The notes beneath the pieces are model-generated. The model had not been told where the DNA came from and ran no database searches. It saw nothing but the letters and a program-made list of their open reading frames with translations. This document shows, in pieces, positions 34,089-45,089 of a DNA stretch of 64,000 nt (the stretch's first letter is position 1; every line of letters begins with the position of its first letter). Source of the stretch: Byssothecium circinans (Eukaryota; Ascomycota; Dothideomycetes; Pleosporales; Massarinaceae); NCBI GenBank assembly GCA_010015675.1, contig ML977025.1, forward strand, positions 1 to 64,000. The letters are read 5' to 3'. The position numbers and the translations under genes were made by a program.

Positions 34089-35837
34089 ATGAGTCAGCAA
34101 TTTGACAATGACCTCTTCTTCGGCTTCTCGTCCTTCGATGATTTAAGTTCACCCGACCAGCCCCTCCAGCGCGCCACCAATCAAAGTTCCCATGAGCTTT
34201 TCCCCAGCAGCCCTATGAACATGGCAATGCCTGGTTCCCCTCCCGCGGAGCTTCACCCTTCGTACGAAGTAAGTAGTCCACAACCACCTCTTTGCCGAGA
34301 CCTAAAGCACTAAAACAAAACTACGGAGACACTCAACCTGTGGAGAGCGTATCCAGCCTTTCGACATATAACTGTGCAATATACTAACCTGTCTATTTGA
34401 GGTTCCTCAAATTCCACTCCCTCACCCATCCACTCACCCTGACACTCATGACCGCAAACGGCCAAGCTCTAACGAAGCCACCTCATCGTCACAGGGCACA
34501 ACGCACCATTCGCCACATGAGCTATGGAGTCAGCTCACTGGAGGCGACCGAACAACTTTGACGTGCCCGGACTTTTGGGCTGCCATCATCGAGGGAAGGA
34601 ATCCTACCTGCAAGAACTCAACAGCGCGGAATTTTAGCGAAGTGCTTACACATTTGATCAACCACCACGGCCGATTCGTGGAGGCTTGTCCTGTGTGTAG
34701 ACAGGTAGTCTTATCACCGCAGGAGAGGGCCGCTCATGGAAACGACTTTACAAGGTGCCTGAACACTCCTTTCCGGAAGAAGGGCCCTGAAGCGGTTCAA
34801 GTACAATGGACTGCCTTGTTCCAAACGCTTTATCCGTCTATCACAACAGTTCCAAGCCCATGTCAGTGTGCATTCCTTACAATATCGCTTCTTCAGCTTA
34901 TTCCGATTTAGACAACGGCCAACCGGCAGGCCAAGCTTCCAATACGCCTACGCGACGACACATGTCATATAATGCAGATAGTCATACATCCAGAACGCAC
35001 CAAGATTTCCTGCCCCCAGCTCAAGTTATCGGCACGCCTGCACAGCCAAACTTCGCACAACATCCTTCAAACCAAACCAACCTCGCTTCTTCTCGTTCGC
35101 CGCAATTGCCTCTATCCACCTCCCTTTCATCACCAGCACAAAATCAAGAGTCATCGGCCTTAGACGGTCGCCTTCGTGAGCAAGTTATGAGAGAACTTCT
35201 CATAGAAGAAAGAGGCAGACGATACCCCAGTTATAACCGAAACGCGCTAGCTACTCTCGTCGACAACGACATCAGTCAGGCAGTGCAAAGCAGACAACCA
35301 CATCCATCTCCAGTACAGCGGGCTAGGGACACTCGCTCTTCCCAGACTACGCCGAGGCCCTCAGACTTTGGACCATTCTCTGGAGCCAGTCCCGCTGCGC
35401 GGCAATGGGCGAATAACAACGTAAGTACCGTATCACCATCACGGTTGGACCTTTCTCATGATTCACACTAGTAGAACGTTACGCAATACGCTTATACGCT
35501 GGCACCCGTACCTTACTCTCCAAGACTCGAACCACGCACGTCCTTTTTTGCTCCCGTGGCCGCCATTGATATGTCGTCTTCCGATTCATCGATATCATCT
35601 TCTGCACCGTCGTGTGAGGTTGTGTGTTCGTTGTGCGAAAAGTCTTTCAACGGAGAGTATGCAAGGGGCAATTTGACAAGGCATAAGAAATACTGTCACT
35701 CGGATGCCACGTTATCATGCGAAGTAGAGGGCTGTGGGAAAACGTTTCATCGTTCCGATGCTCGACTACATCATTATCGGAAGAGTCATCCTGAGTTTAT
35801 GATGAAGCATCCATGTGCGCCGCGGAAATTGCTCTAG
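34089..35837 (+). CDS. zinc-finger protein, tandem paralogue B
   Basis: Four exons join to 503 residues: 34089-34268, 34402-34861, 34912-35420 and 35475-35837. The layout is the same as gene A: an acidic Phe/Ser-rich N-terminus, a middle Cys/His module (CPDFW, a second Cys, HLINHH, CPVC, then His and Cys), a disordered part, and two C-terminal C2H2 fingers (Cys434/Cys437/His453/His458 and Cys465/Cys470/His483/His488). The C-x4-C finger is the first in A but the second in B. Intron phases and positions match A, and exon 4 begins with an Asn-Val pair in both. Clear sequence divergence outside the cysteines points to an old duplication. Confidence 0.82.
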
Positions 35838-36692
35838 CCTAGTTTTAGCTCGTCATGGCATCCATACGTTATTGGAGGGGATGGGTACTCGATACTACGT
35901 GGCAAGGGCGGAGTTCGGGATCCTTTTACGAGTATTCATTGTTGTTTTGTCGCTCAGGCTTGGCGTCAAGGTGATCTTTCCCATCATTACTTTGCCCAGA
36001 ACCCAAGTTCTCCTTTGGAATTGTTATGCCATGAGCATGAAGAGAGCATGGTTTCGCTTAGATCTTTGAAATTGGAATATGGCAAGCTCTCGACGCATTG
36101 ATATACTTCCGTATTTACACGGCCCGATCAAACACCTCATCTCCTCCACGATCTCGTTCACCAACCCTAGACATGTCGCAGTACACCACACTTTCACGAG
36201 TCTTTACTTTTTCAGAGAAGTACAGCCATGGGTCAAAAGTCTGGATAAGTTTCCGCCGTTTTCGAACGCCAACTTGGCTCTAGAGTAAGCTTCTCTATTA
36301 TATACAGGTGTTCTCACCAGTGCGTCCCGATACTAGATACACCCCACCACTCTTCCATTGCCCATTGAGAAATTCAGTTCCTATCCATCTACCCAATTAT
36401 TCAACTCATTACAGCAGAATACAGTACCCAAACATCTCACACATGCACTCATCATCCGTGACATCAAGCCGGTCAAAATCCCACGAAAGAGTAATACATT
36501 AAAACATTAAGGAGCGAATCCCAACTAGCCATCCAACAACAAAACATTAAGTAAAAAGAAAGAAAGAAAGACAGTATCCCATGCTAAATCCCCAAACCCT
36601 CAAAACCCCACCGTTCCGTTCGCTATGCAATCCCCAAAGACCAAACCCCCCCCTCCCCCCTCCCCCCTCCCCATCACACCTCCACATTTCCC
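35838..36692. other. intergenic
   Basis: No supported gene. Short + frames at 35815-36502 have no motif. The right end is the C-rich tract next to the small secreted protein gene. Confidence 0.4.
36645..36673 (+). repeat. C-rich tract (CCCCCCT)n
   Basis: Four C runs of 4-9 bases separated by single T. On the minus strand this is a run of G-tracts able to form a G-quadruplex, lying 20-50 bp past the stop codon of the minus-strand small secreted protein gene. Confidence 0.8.
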
Positions 36693-37115
36693 CTACTCCC
36701 TCTCCCCCTGAACCTCCCCCTCACAAACAATCCACACATCCGTAACATCCATCTCCAAAGCCTCGTCCCCGCTACCATCAAATTCCAGATACGTCGTCGC
36801 CTCGTCCAGCGCGCCAATCTCCTCCCCCTCGCTGCTCACCGTGCAGCGGCCCTGCGCCATGTCCGTGGTTCTCTGCAGCGAGGTCGCGATGAGGATTCCC
36901 TCTGCGTCGACGAGGGCGGTGTCGGCGAAGAGGTCGCCGAAGCGGTGGGGCTCGCTGTCCACGGGGAGGGTGAGGATTGTGCTCGTGCCGGTTTGGTCGT
37001 TGGTTAGGGAGAAGGCTATCATGGGGTTTTTGGGGGCGTGTCTGCTCGTTCGGCGGGGGGCGGCGAGGGCGGTGGCGGCCAGGAGCGCGGTGAGGATTAG
37101 GGTGGGGGTGTACAT
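36693..37115 (-). CDS. small secreted protein
   Basis: Single exon, 140 residues. The first 18 residues form a clear signal peptide (MYTPTLILTALLAATALA, cut before APRR). The next residues are basic (RRTSRHAPK), and a Kex2-type site could act there. The mature part is acidic with two cysteines (90 and 131), which could form one disulfide. No known domain. A TATA box TATAAAG lies on the minus strand at 37309-37315. Size and secretion fit an effector-like or cell-wall protein, but the low Cys content argues for neither in particular. Confidence 0.7.
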   Translation of the reverse strand: MYTPTLILTALLAATALAAPRRTSRHAPKNPMIAFSLTNDQTGTSTILTLPVDSEPHRFGDLFADTALVDAEGILIATSLQRTTDMAQGRCTVSSEGEEIGALDEATTYLEFDGSGDEALEMDVTDVWIVCEGEVQGERE

Positions 37116-38398
37116 TTTGCTGTGGGCGGTCGTGGTGGTGGTGGTGTGGAGTTTGGATGGGGTGGTTTGGAAGTTTGGGGGTGTAGCTGGGAAGCTGGGG
37201 TTGAGTTGTTGATGGTCTTTTATTGTGGGAAAGACGCGAAGATGTGGAGATGTTGATGTGGATGTGGATGTTGATGATGGGACTGATTATCGTGGAGATG
37301 CATGCCCTCTTTATACCTTTCAAACCACGTCCTTCGAGTTCCGAGTAAAGATACAACCTGCGTGCGTGCCTCATAGCTTGAGCTCGAGCTCGATTCCAGT
37401 CCAGCTACGCCGTGAGGCGTACAACAACCATCATCTCAATGTTACCTCGAGCTCGCCCTCACGAATCCGACACTATGGTCGAAGGGCTCAGCCTCTGAAA
37501 GTCTCAAATCGCCCTCTCTACCCATTGTCTTGGCTCCACTCATGATATTTCCCGAATATACATCCAACAGATCATTTTGCTACCATAACGGCGCGGATCT
37601 GCGCCACGATTACTCTCAAACTGTGCCTCTGCATCTGCCTCTCTCTGGAATGTCCCGTTGAGGTTAGTGTGATTCAATCTACGCCTTATACGCAAGTGGT
37701 ACCAAGTTTTCTCCTAAGCCTACGCTACGCCGCATGTCATCTTACGCCAGCCACTATGTTATTCCTCGGCAACACAAAACGTGTTTAATCTATTCTGGGG
37801 ATATAGGATAAGTGGCTTGGATTCTACGGTGAACGGTGCGGTTGGAGACTCGTGACTGGTCTCCCTTTTCTTCCGCACGTTCTGTCACATTGAGAGGGAA
37901 GGGAAGGCTTGCGTTGTGGGGACGGCTGGCTGAGGCGAGGCACGTGGGATGCGGCTGAAATATCGAGGTAACACTGGGGCTTAGACGACGTTATGGTGCG
38001 GGGTGGGGGGGTTGTTTGTTGGTTGTGCCTCGATTTAGTGTTTGGGTGCTGCGGCACTAGCGCTTAGCAACGACATGGAAAATGTACCGGCGCGTAGATA
38101 TGCTATCGGCTACCAACAACTACTCCTGCGCATTCAAGGCGGAGTTGAATACTTGGAAGAGTTGATATCGAGTGTTCCTGGAGAGGAAGCCTTGATTTTG
38201 TGTCACTGCTAGGGTGCGGCTCAATTTCTCGCCCGCTACGGCTACCACAAAGGTAAATAGTTAGCTATAACTACCTTGCGAAGTAAAAGAATGTCTATAT
38301 TAAGGTTTCTACTATGCCGTTATCTTATATAGGGTACATTAGTCCCATCATTCTAGGACTCGTAAACCCACACATCAACCCACCCTCTCCTACACACC
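37116..38398. other. intergenic
   Basis: Promoter and leader of the small secreted protein at the left; nothing recognised in the rest. Confidence 0.4.
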
Positions 38399-39397
38399 TC
38401 ACAGCCGTCCCGGCCAAAACCTCTCCCGATTCCCCTCCCTCCACCCCCCATCATGCGCTACCACAACCTCTACCTCAACCTCCACCACCTCCCCTCCCGC
38501 CCCCTCTTCCCTAACCGCCCCCTCCCTCATCAGCCTAGCAACCCCCCTGACCGTCTTCTCCGCCGTCCCCGTATCAGCATGCACGCTCCTCAACCCACCC
38601 CTCCCATCATCATACACAGCAATACCCCTCTCTCCCCTCAAGATCCTCACATCATGACAACAATCGCCACCGAGATAAACCCATTTCCGCGGCGCCGTGC
38701 GCGCTAGGAGATTAACGTGGCCGGGAAGGTGCCCTGGCGCATCGATGATGTATACAGAGCCGTCGGTGAAGAAGTCAATGGCTGCCGGGAACCCAGCTAG
38801 CGGTTTCCAAACATGATTTGTTTGCTTCGGAGATGCGGTGGAGGCGCTGGGTGATGTGGGGGGTAGTTCTCGAGTTCGGTCCAAGGGGAGTTCGTCTGCG
38901 TTGAATAGCTCGGCTGGGTATAAGGGTCCGCCGCCGTGGGCGAGGAGATGCAGAGTCCCGCTTCCGACCACGAACTCTGCGTTTGGAAAGTCGGAGGGCG
39001 TGCCTACGTGGTCCCAGTGTACATGGCTTAGGATCACGGTGTCGATTTGACGGGGTTCGAGGTTTCCTTTTCGGAGGGAGTCGGCGACGTCGGGAGAGAC
39101 GGTGGTGGGTTGGCGTTGCGCGATGTGGTGTTGTTGGGCGGTGCGGTAGCCTTTGAAGTCGCGCTTGAGGCCTAGGTCGAAGACGAGGTTTGTGGGTTTG
39201 GAGGATGGGTTTGGGGAGGGGTGTTGGATTAGGAAGGACAGGGAGGGGACTGTTGCGCGCTTTTCGGGGTCTGCGTCGGTGACAAAGAGCTTTTCCGGGA
39301 GAGTGAGGTGGCCGCCTTCGAGGGCGGAGATTGTCACGTAAGTTTGGTTGGCTTGTGGTGCGGGTAGAGTGACAATGGATGGGTCGGACGATGACAT
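38399..39397 (-). CDS. metallo-beta-lactamase-fold hydrolase A (lactonase-like)
   Basis: Single exon, 332 residues. The metal-binding motif HxHxDH is His125-Val-His127-Trp-Asp129-His130. Later ligands fit at His223 or His227 (DAPGHLPGHVN), Asp245 (YLGGDCCHD) and His315 near the end. The order, spacing and the GHxxGH element match the AttM/AHL-lactonase-like branch of the superfamily, which opens lactone or lactam rings. No signal peptide, so probably cytosolic. It is divergent from the alcohol dehydrogenase gene and is a paralogue of the enzyme at 46547 (same motif numbering). The substrate is unknown, and fungal relatives also include lactamases that detoxify plant benzoxazolinones. Confidence 0.85.
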   Translation of the reverse strand: MSSSDPSIVTLPAPQANQTYVTISALEGGHLTLPEKLFVTDADPEKRATVPSLSFLIQHPSPNPSSKPTNLVFDLGLKRDFKGYRTAQQHHIAQRQPTTVSPDVADSLRKGNLEPRQIDTVILSHVHWDHVGTPSDFPNAEFVVGSGTLHLLAHGGGPLYPAELFNADELPLDRTRELPPTSPSASTASPKQTNHVWKPLAGFPAAIDFFTDGSVYIIDAPGHLPGHVNLLARTAPRKWVYLGGDCCHDVRILRGERGIAVYDDGRGGLRSVHADTGTAEKTVRGVARLMREGAVREEGAGGEVVEVEVEVVVAHDGGWREGNRERFWPGRL

Positions 39398-39550
39398 GAT
39401 AGAGAAGTAATGGTACGTAGTCGATAAGAGTTCAATGTGGGCAGTGAGGAATGGCGTGAAAGTGGTTTAGACTGTGACATCTGAAACAAGATGCGATTGT
39501 TGATTGGAGACTCCTGTTGGGGAAGCATGGCGCATGGGAAAGTAAAGCCC

Positions 39551-39590
39551 CACCCCGAGCTCTATACCCCCTCTATACCCCGCTGCGGGG
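39551..39590. promoter_or_regulatory. CCCCG motifs and GCGGGG palindrome in a divergent promoter
   Basis: Between the lactonase A and dehydrogenase genes: CACCCCGAGC (39551-39560), two CTCTATACCCC copies (39560-39570, 39571-39581) and the palindrome CCCCGC-T-GCGGGG (39578-39590). GCGGGG fits the CreA/Mig1 consensus SYGGRG. The same CACCCCGAGC word recurs at 46292. Confidence 0.5.
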
Positions 39591-39721
39591 TTTGAGCTTT
39601 TGCCCGCAGCCTTGTGCCATATTCCCCGTAGTCGTGCGTATCCCTTTAGAGCTCATCCTGACAGAAAGAGCGCCAGTAAAGCAACATTCTCCTGACACGC
39701 CCAAGCGCACGATAACCCAAC

Positions 39722-40852
39722 ATGGCGTCCGCCCTGCCCAAAACTATGCGAGGCCAATTTCTCGAAGCTTTCAAATCGCCCTACACCCTCCGCACAGTGC
39801 CACTCCCGAAACTGACTACACCTCACGATCTACTCATCAAAGTCGATGCTGCGTCATACTGTCACACCGATTTTGTTCTCGCCGAAGGGCAGATGCCCGG
39901 CTTTCCCAAATCATTCCCACATATCGGCAGTCACGAGTTCGCCGGAACAGTTGTTTCGCATTTCGACTCGCCGAGTTCAAAAGCAAGTACATTGAAGCAA
40001 GGCGATCGAGTTGGCGTGCCAGGTCGAGCGTTCCATGCCTGCGGTGACTGTTTTGAGTGCCGTGGATCAAAGGATCCGATCAGTCAGGACGATGAGGGCT
40101 ACTCGATCAATTGTGTACATGCTGAGAACAACGGACTGAGTAAAGACGGTGGCTTCGCGGAGTATGCCGTGGTGGATGCGAGACAGTTAGCACCCATACC
40201 AGATGCTTTGACAGCTGTCGAGACAGCGCCGCTCATGTGCGCCGGCATAACCATATATGCAGCCCTCAAGCGATGCAGGCTGCAAGAAGGCGATCGTGTT
40301 GGCATTATGGGCGCCGGGGGAGGACTTGGGCATCTTGGGCTACAGTATGGAGTGTCAATGGGATACAAAGTGCTGGGTATTGATGCCGCCGATGGACCTT
40401 TGAAGCTGGCAAGCAGCTTGAACACAGGTGCTAGATTGGTCGATGCGAGGTCCGAAAAAGCGGCTGATATCGTCCAGCAACTGGGAGCTGAAGATGGGAA
40501 GAAGTACACTGGTGAAATGGGCTTGGACGCGGTGATCATACTGCCCGAAAGTCAAACGGCGTTTGACTACGGAATGACACTCTTGAAATCGCATGGCAAG
40601 TGTATTGTGGTCTCTTTCCCAGAAAAGGGTTTTTACATATCTGCACGAGACGTGGTCTTTCGCGACATATCGATCATCGGAAGCCTGGTCGGAAGCAACA
40701 GGATGTTGCGGGAGATGCTGGACTTCTCCGCCAAGCACAACATCCGAGCCATTGCAAAATCTTTCCCACTGTCTAGGCTGAACGATCTGGTGGAGGACTA
40801 CCACAAAGGCAGCGGTGGGAAGTTGGTAATCGATATGTCCCTATCAGAATAA
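39722..40852 (+). CDS. zinc-containing alcohol dehydrogenase (MDR family)
   Basis: Single exon, 376 residues. The GroES-like N-terminal domain has the catalytic zinc set Cys47, His71 and Glu72 (SYCHTD, GSHEFAG). The structural zinc lobe has Cys107, Cys110, Cys113 and, after an insertion, Cys131. The Rossmann motif GAGGGLGHLGLQ (about 197-208) binds NAD(P). This resembles fungal Adh1-type enzymes, but the wide Cys113-Cys131 gap is unusual. It would interconvert an alcohol and an aldehyde in the putative cluster pathway. Its 3' end converges with the regulator gene 50 bp away. Confidence 0.88.
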   Translation: MASALPKTMRGQFLEAFKSPYTLRTVPLPKLTTPHDLLIKVDAASYCHTDFVLAEGQMPGFPKSFPHIGSHEFAGTVVSHFDSPSSKASTLKQGDRVGVPGRAFHACGDCFECRGSKDPISQDDEGYSINCVHAENNGLSKDGGFAEYAVVDARQLAPIPDALTAVETAPLMCAGITIYAALKRCRLQEGDRVGIMGAGGGLGHLGLQYGVSMGYKVLGIDAADGPLKLASSLNTGARLVDARSEKAADIVQQLGAEDGKKYTGEMGLDAVIILPESQTAFDYGMTLLKSHGKCIVVSFPEKGFYISARDVVFRDISIIGSLVGSNRMLREMLDFSAKHNIRAIAKSFPLSRLNDLVEDYHKGSGGKLVIDMSLSE

Positions 40853-40901
40853 TACCGAGAAAGCCTGCATCCCGTGCTAGAACCCATGTATAGTAATGTC
40901 T

Positions 40902-43583
40902 TCAACCAGATTCCAGCATATCAGCATACAGATTCAAGGCGCTTCCGATGACGTCTACAATAGCCCAAGTCTGTGAGCCCTTGAAGATGGTTGCCCATAC
41001 GCGCATGACGCCTGCACTGAGGTGCTTTATATAATCTGGCGAGTCTGAAGACATATGTGCAGGTAAAGCAAACTCGGTCTCGTCGAGCATGCTTTTGACG
41101 ATGGCTGCTATCTTGCGTTCATCTTCCGTCACTGGTGGTTCGGGATTTGGCTCTGAAAGAGCCTCGAGCCACTTGCTCATTAGGTATGCACATTCGAGGG
41201 TGCAGAGCGAGTGTTGAATCGACCAAATAAAGGACTGCGTCTTGGCTACCAGTCTGTACCCGATCTTAACTGGGATGCTCAATGCGTGTGCACTGTGCAG
41301 TACGGCTCGGGTGATCTTGGGCGATCGCTTGATGGCAGGACCGGCGCGGAAAGCGTTGGCGATCAACAATGGGTCGCGTGTCTCCAAGGCTCGGCCAGAG
41401 GTATCTACGTAGAGACGGATATACGCCAAGCGAAGGAGGGCAGTCGAATTGAAGGCTACTGGGCCATTTGGGCACATGGGATCGAGTGATGACTCTGGAT
41501 TGTTCTTCCATCCTATTTGCCAATTTCTCAAGGCGTTTTCAAGTGAAGTGACGTCTTCTTGACTGAGATCCCGATGACCATCGAATCGACCTCGCGCAAC
41601 TTGTCGAACAAAGAATATGTGCTGGATGAGCGCATGAATCAGCGCATAATTTCCGGCGCTTGAATTCCATTCCGTGATATCCTTGCCTCTTTTCGTGAAC
41701 AGTTTCTGCAGAGCATCTTGAAAATGGATCTCCGGTATGCTCTTCTTTCTCAACTCCCGCCATGCGCATTCGGTCGTTGCTTTGAACTCTGCAGCGCTGC
41801 ATGGTAAAGTGAGCTTGACCTCAGATGTTAAAATGAAGGGAGGTATATTGTAGACGATGCAATGAAGATTCGAAAAGCCATAGACAATAAACTTGGTTCG
41901 TTTGATGGTCTCGCGTCTGATCCAATCTTGCCATGGTATTTCCTCCCGCAGCGGCTCATCTGAAAGGCCATCGTCTCGGATTAGAGTTGCCAGAATGCTT
42001 TGAATTGCAAGTGCTTCTCGCAGAATTTCCTTGTGTTTTGCCCATGTGCATAGCGCCATGAGCAAAAGTAGAGCCTGCGCCGTCTGCATTAAGTCTTCGT
42101 CTGCAGGGAAGAATTCTGCGCCAGAGGGAAGGCCCAGAGGACCGACGGTGGATGAGGTGCGTGCTGGGCTTCTAGTGGTCACAGATGTGCCGTCAGCTTC
42201 GTGCGAAGAGGACCGAGCAGACTCTGCGCGGCGATGGACTTCTACAAGTCGAGCATCCCTTCGCCGTATCCGGCGTGTTGCTATTGCACGACTCGCGTTG
42301 AAGAGTTCTACGCCCTTTTCACCTTCAAACGTGTACTGGGCCCCTATAGCAGCGATGGCCAGTATGAGCTCGATGGAGCAGGTGTCGACGGACATGGACG
42401 GAATGTGGAGGAACGGCATGTGCTCATGGAACCCATTGATATATGCTGCAGTGTATCTGCACAGTGCCAAGCGAGTGGGGAGACGGAAGTCGCTTGGGAT
42501 AGCGGAGGCAAATTCTTCAAGCTTATCCGCGATCTTTTGGCGTCCCTCGATTGAAATGTCAGAGAATGAAGTCCGAGGACGCTCGTGCTGCGTGATATCA
42601 TCTGGTTGTAAAGATGGCAGTCTTGAACCAAATCGTGAGAATGAATGGCTTTCGTCCATATTTGTCTGGAATTGACCGAGCACTGATGGCGCAGTTGACG
42701 CTGGTGGAGGCAAGAAGTCGTGCCCATAGGTGAAGGACTCGGGTGAAAAGAACGGCATTGGCTGTTCAGTATTGATCACGCTTGCAAAGTGGTACGAGCT
42801 GAGAGGTTCGTGGTCAAGGAAGGCGGACAAATTATCTAGGGATTCGCCGACGCCGGCTCCGTGCAGTTGGGAGGTTGGTGGATGCATAACAGGTCGCTCA
42901 ACGGTTCTTGCTATGTTCTCCTCATGTAGAGGCAGCGAATTGGACATGTCTTGATGGGGAGTCGCGCCATTACCCATGCCCTGCATTGCTTGATACTCAG
43001 CAGCCATTGAGAGGGCCGCGAGGGAGTACTCGTCAGTCTGCGCCATTGACATTGAGACCATGGAAGGGGGATGATGGTGGTGAGGCGGGTGCATGTCCTT
43101 GGGGCCAGTGGCCGAGGGGGTCATCATGCTCGGTATCTCAGGAACTGGGCGGCCGGCATCATAGCTGTGGCGCATACGCTTCTGCGGTCTTCCATCGGGA
43201 GGGGTGTAGCTGTTGCTCGGTGGCTGCAGGTCATGATGGATTTGGTGATTTTGGTGGTTCTGATGATTCTGTGTCTTTTGGTGTTCTTTCTGATGCGTCA
43301 ACCTCTCGTGCCTCACCAGCAGGTCGCTAGTTGCGAATCAGCACGTGTTGGACGCGCCTCCCATCCCGACATACCTGCGAGTGAATGAGTAGTTGCACTC
43401 TGAACACGAAAAAGGCTTTACGCCCGAGTGGATTCTATCGTGACGCTGCAAGTGTTCTAGCCTTGCAAATTTCCTGTTGCAATTCTTGCATTCAAAACGT
43501 TTTTTTTCCTTTTCTTTTTCTTTCTCTTTCCCCTTCTCCTTCCCCGCGTTGGCGTTCGGCTCGGTAACCGGCTCCGCGTCCAT
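40902..43583 (-). CDS. C2H2 / fungal_trans transcription factor, likely cluster regulator
   Basis: Two exons, 43583-43375 and 43326-40902, are joined inside the second finger by a 48-nt intron, giving 877 residues. A Lys/Glu run precedes two fingers: Cys32/Cys35/His48/His52 (RLEHLQRH helix) and Cys60/Cys63/His76/His81 (RSDLLVRH helix). The helix residues match the Mig1/CreA pattern for G-rich GCGGGG-type sites. A Gln/His/Asn/Pro-rich linker leads to a fungal-specific transcription factor domain (about 290-520, with RLPTRLALCRYTAAYINGF and a conserved-type WIRRET/FVYG segment). It is nuclear and sits in the middle of the catabolic cluster, so it is a good candidate for its pathway regulator. 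Confidence 0.88.
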
Positions 43584-44003
43584 GACACATATGACAGCAG
43601 CGCTTACTCGCGTAGAGAGTGGCGATGCGCAGTTAGGCCATTATTGTCGGCCGTTTGGAATCATGTTTGGAGATGGTGAGAGAAAGTGTGGAGAGCGGAG
43701 GAATGAATGTGGGGATGGCTAGGGCGGACCGAAAGGGAAGAAGGGGCCCACGAACGGCCTTGGCGACGTAGATCGCGTATTTACGTCATCACCGGATCCT
43801 ATATGTGTTTCTATAACATCACAGACGGGATTTGGAATGCGAATTGTGCGCTGCGTGGACTTCGCGATAGATTGCGTGTGGTGTTGAGCTGTGTGCATGT
43901 GGGGCGCTCAGCTTCCCCGGATTCCAGGTCTCTCGCCTGCGCATTTCATCTATCGTGCGTCCAACACCATGCCCGTCTACCACAGCCCCGATCTACACCC
44001 GAC
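43584..44003. other. promoter region of the regulator
   Basis: No gene seen. Short + frames here are shadows of the antisense decarboxylase gene or have no content. Confidence 0.45.
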
Positions 44004-44516
44004 CTACGCCCGCTCGCTCTTGTTCCCCAGCTCGCGCGGCATCTCGCCCTTCTCTGCCATGTGGTTGAGCACCTTCTCGGCTGTCTTCATTGCGTCGACG
44101 CCTGCAGGTACACCGCAGTATGTGGTGGCGTGGATGATTGCCTCCCGGATTTCCAGCTCACTTAGGCCATTGTTCCGGGCTCCACGAATGTGAACTGCCA
44201 ATTCTGGTGCGCGGTTGAGGGCCATGAGCATGCCGATGTTGAGCAGGGAACGCTGCTGCTTTGAGAGTCCTGGCCGTGTCCTACCAACATCAGCCTAGCA
44301 TCTAAAGCCTTGTTCCAGGTAGTAGAGAGGCCAGACTTACCACGCGTATCCCCAGCAGAACTCTGTGACGAGCTCCTGGCCGGCGCGACTGAAGTCGGAT
44401 GAACCGTTGGCGAGCGCCTTGTCGACATACTCGCTCCCAACGACGCTCCTGCGCATCTTCAAGCCCTCCTCGAAGAGCTGCTTGTGCAGGTCATCGTACT
44501 TTGGATCCGAAGACAT
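44004..44516 (-). CDS. gamma-carboxymuconolactone decarboxylase-like protein A
   Basis: Two exons (44516-44341, 44280-44004; 60-nt intron) give 150 residues. The single CMD domain has the PcaC-type run [21 protein letters not shown] and [21 protein letters not shown](V)PAG. PcaC decarboxylates 4-carboxymuconolactone in the protocatechuate branch of the beta-ketoadipate pathway. The match to the PcaC core is good, but fungi mostly use the carboxy-cis,cis-muconate route, so the real substrate may differ. It lies next to a dehydrogenase and the regulator. Confidence 0.85.
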
Positions 44517-45089
44517 GGCGGCTGATTGGTGGGGAATTCGATGGGTGCCGTATATCAAGAGTTGGCTAAGTGAAGTATAGATGGAGGAGATGATTCCAGG
44601 AATCATTCAGATGAAGCCGGCAATGTGAAGGCATTGCCGTCATCTGTACCCCTCCATGTGGGCGCCGGCCTCGCTGTACTCAGTGTGCCGTTGGAGTTGC
44701 GGAGCTTCCCCAAGGATCCACTTCACCCCGCTTTCCTAATTGAGTATAGTCGAGTTGGAGGTTTGGCCTTCACAAGATGGCTATAGCACCTGAGTGCAAT
44801 CCAAACGATGTCACTTTGCGATGAGTTGAAGAAGATAGATTTAATAACCCGATTGATTGTGAATTCTGTGATCTGGACATAAGACTAAGCACCAGTACAG
44901 ACCGTCGGTTGCGGCGCAGTTCTTTCCTCTGATCTAACGTGCAATGGCCTTCATCGTCGAACCCGCGGATGCGTCTTCTTCACCTCTTCCTGATTACTAT
45001 ACTGTCAAACACTTCGTTGGTCACCTGAGGCACACGGCCAATATTCATCCAAGGTTTGATTTACAGGCCACCGATGTAGCTTCAATAAT
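44517..45089. other. upstream region of decarboxylase A
   Basis: No gene seen. CACCCCG at 44724-44730 and TACCCC at 44647-44652 repeat motifs found in the other cluster promoters. Confidence 0.45.
44724..44730 (+). promoter_or_regulatory. CACCCCG motif upstream of decarboxylase A
   Basis: A third copy of the CACCCCG core shared with promoters at 39551 and 46292, about 210 bp upstream of the decarboxylase A start. Confidence 0.35.
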
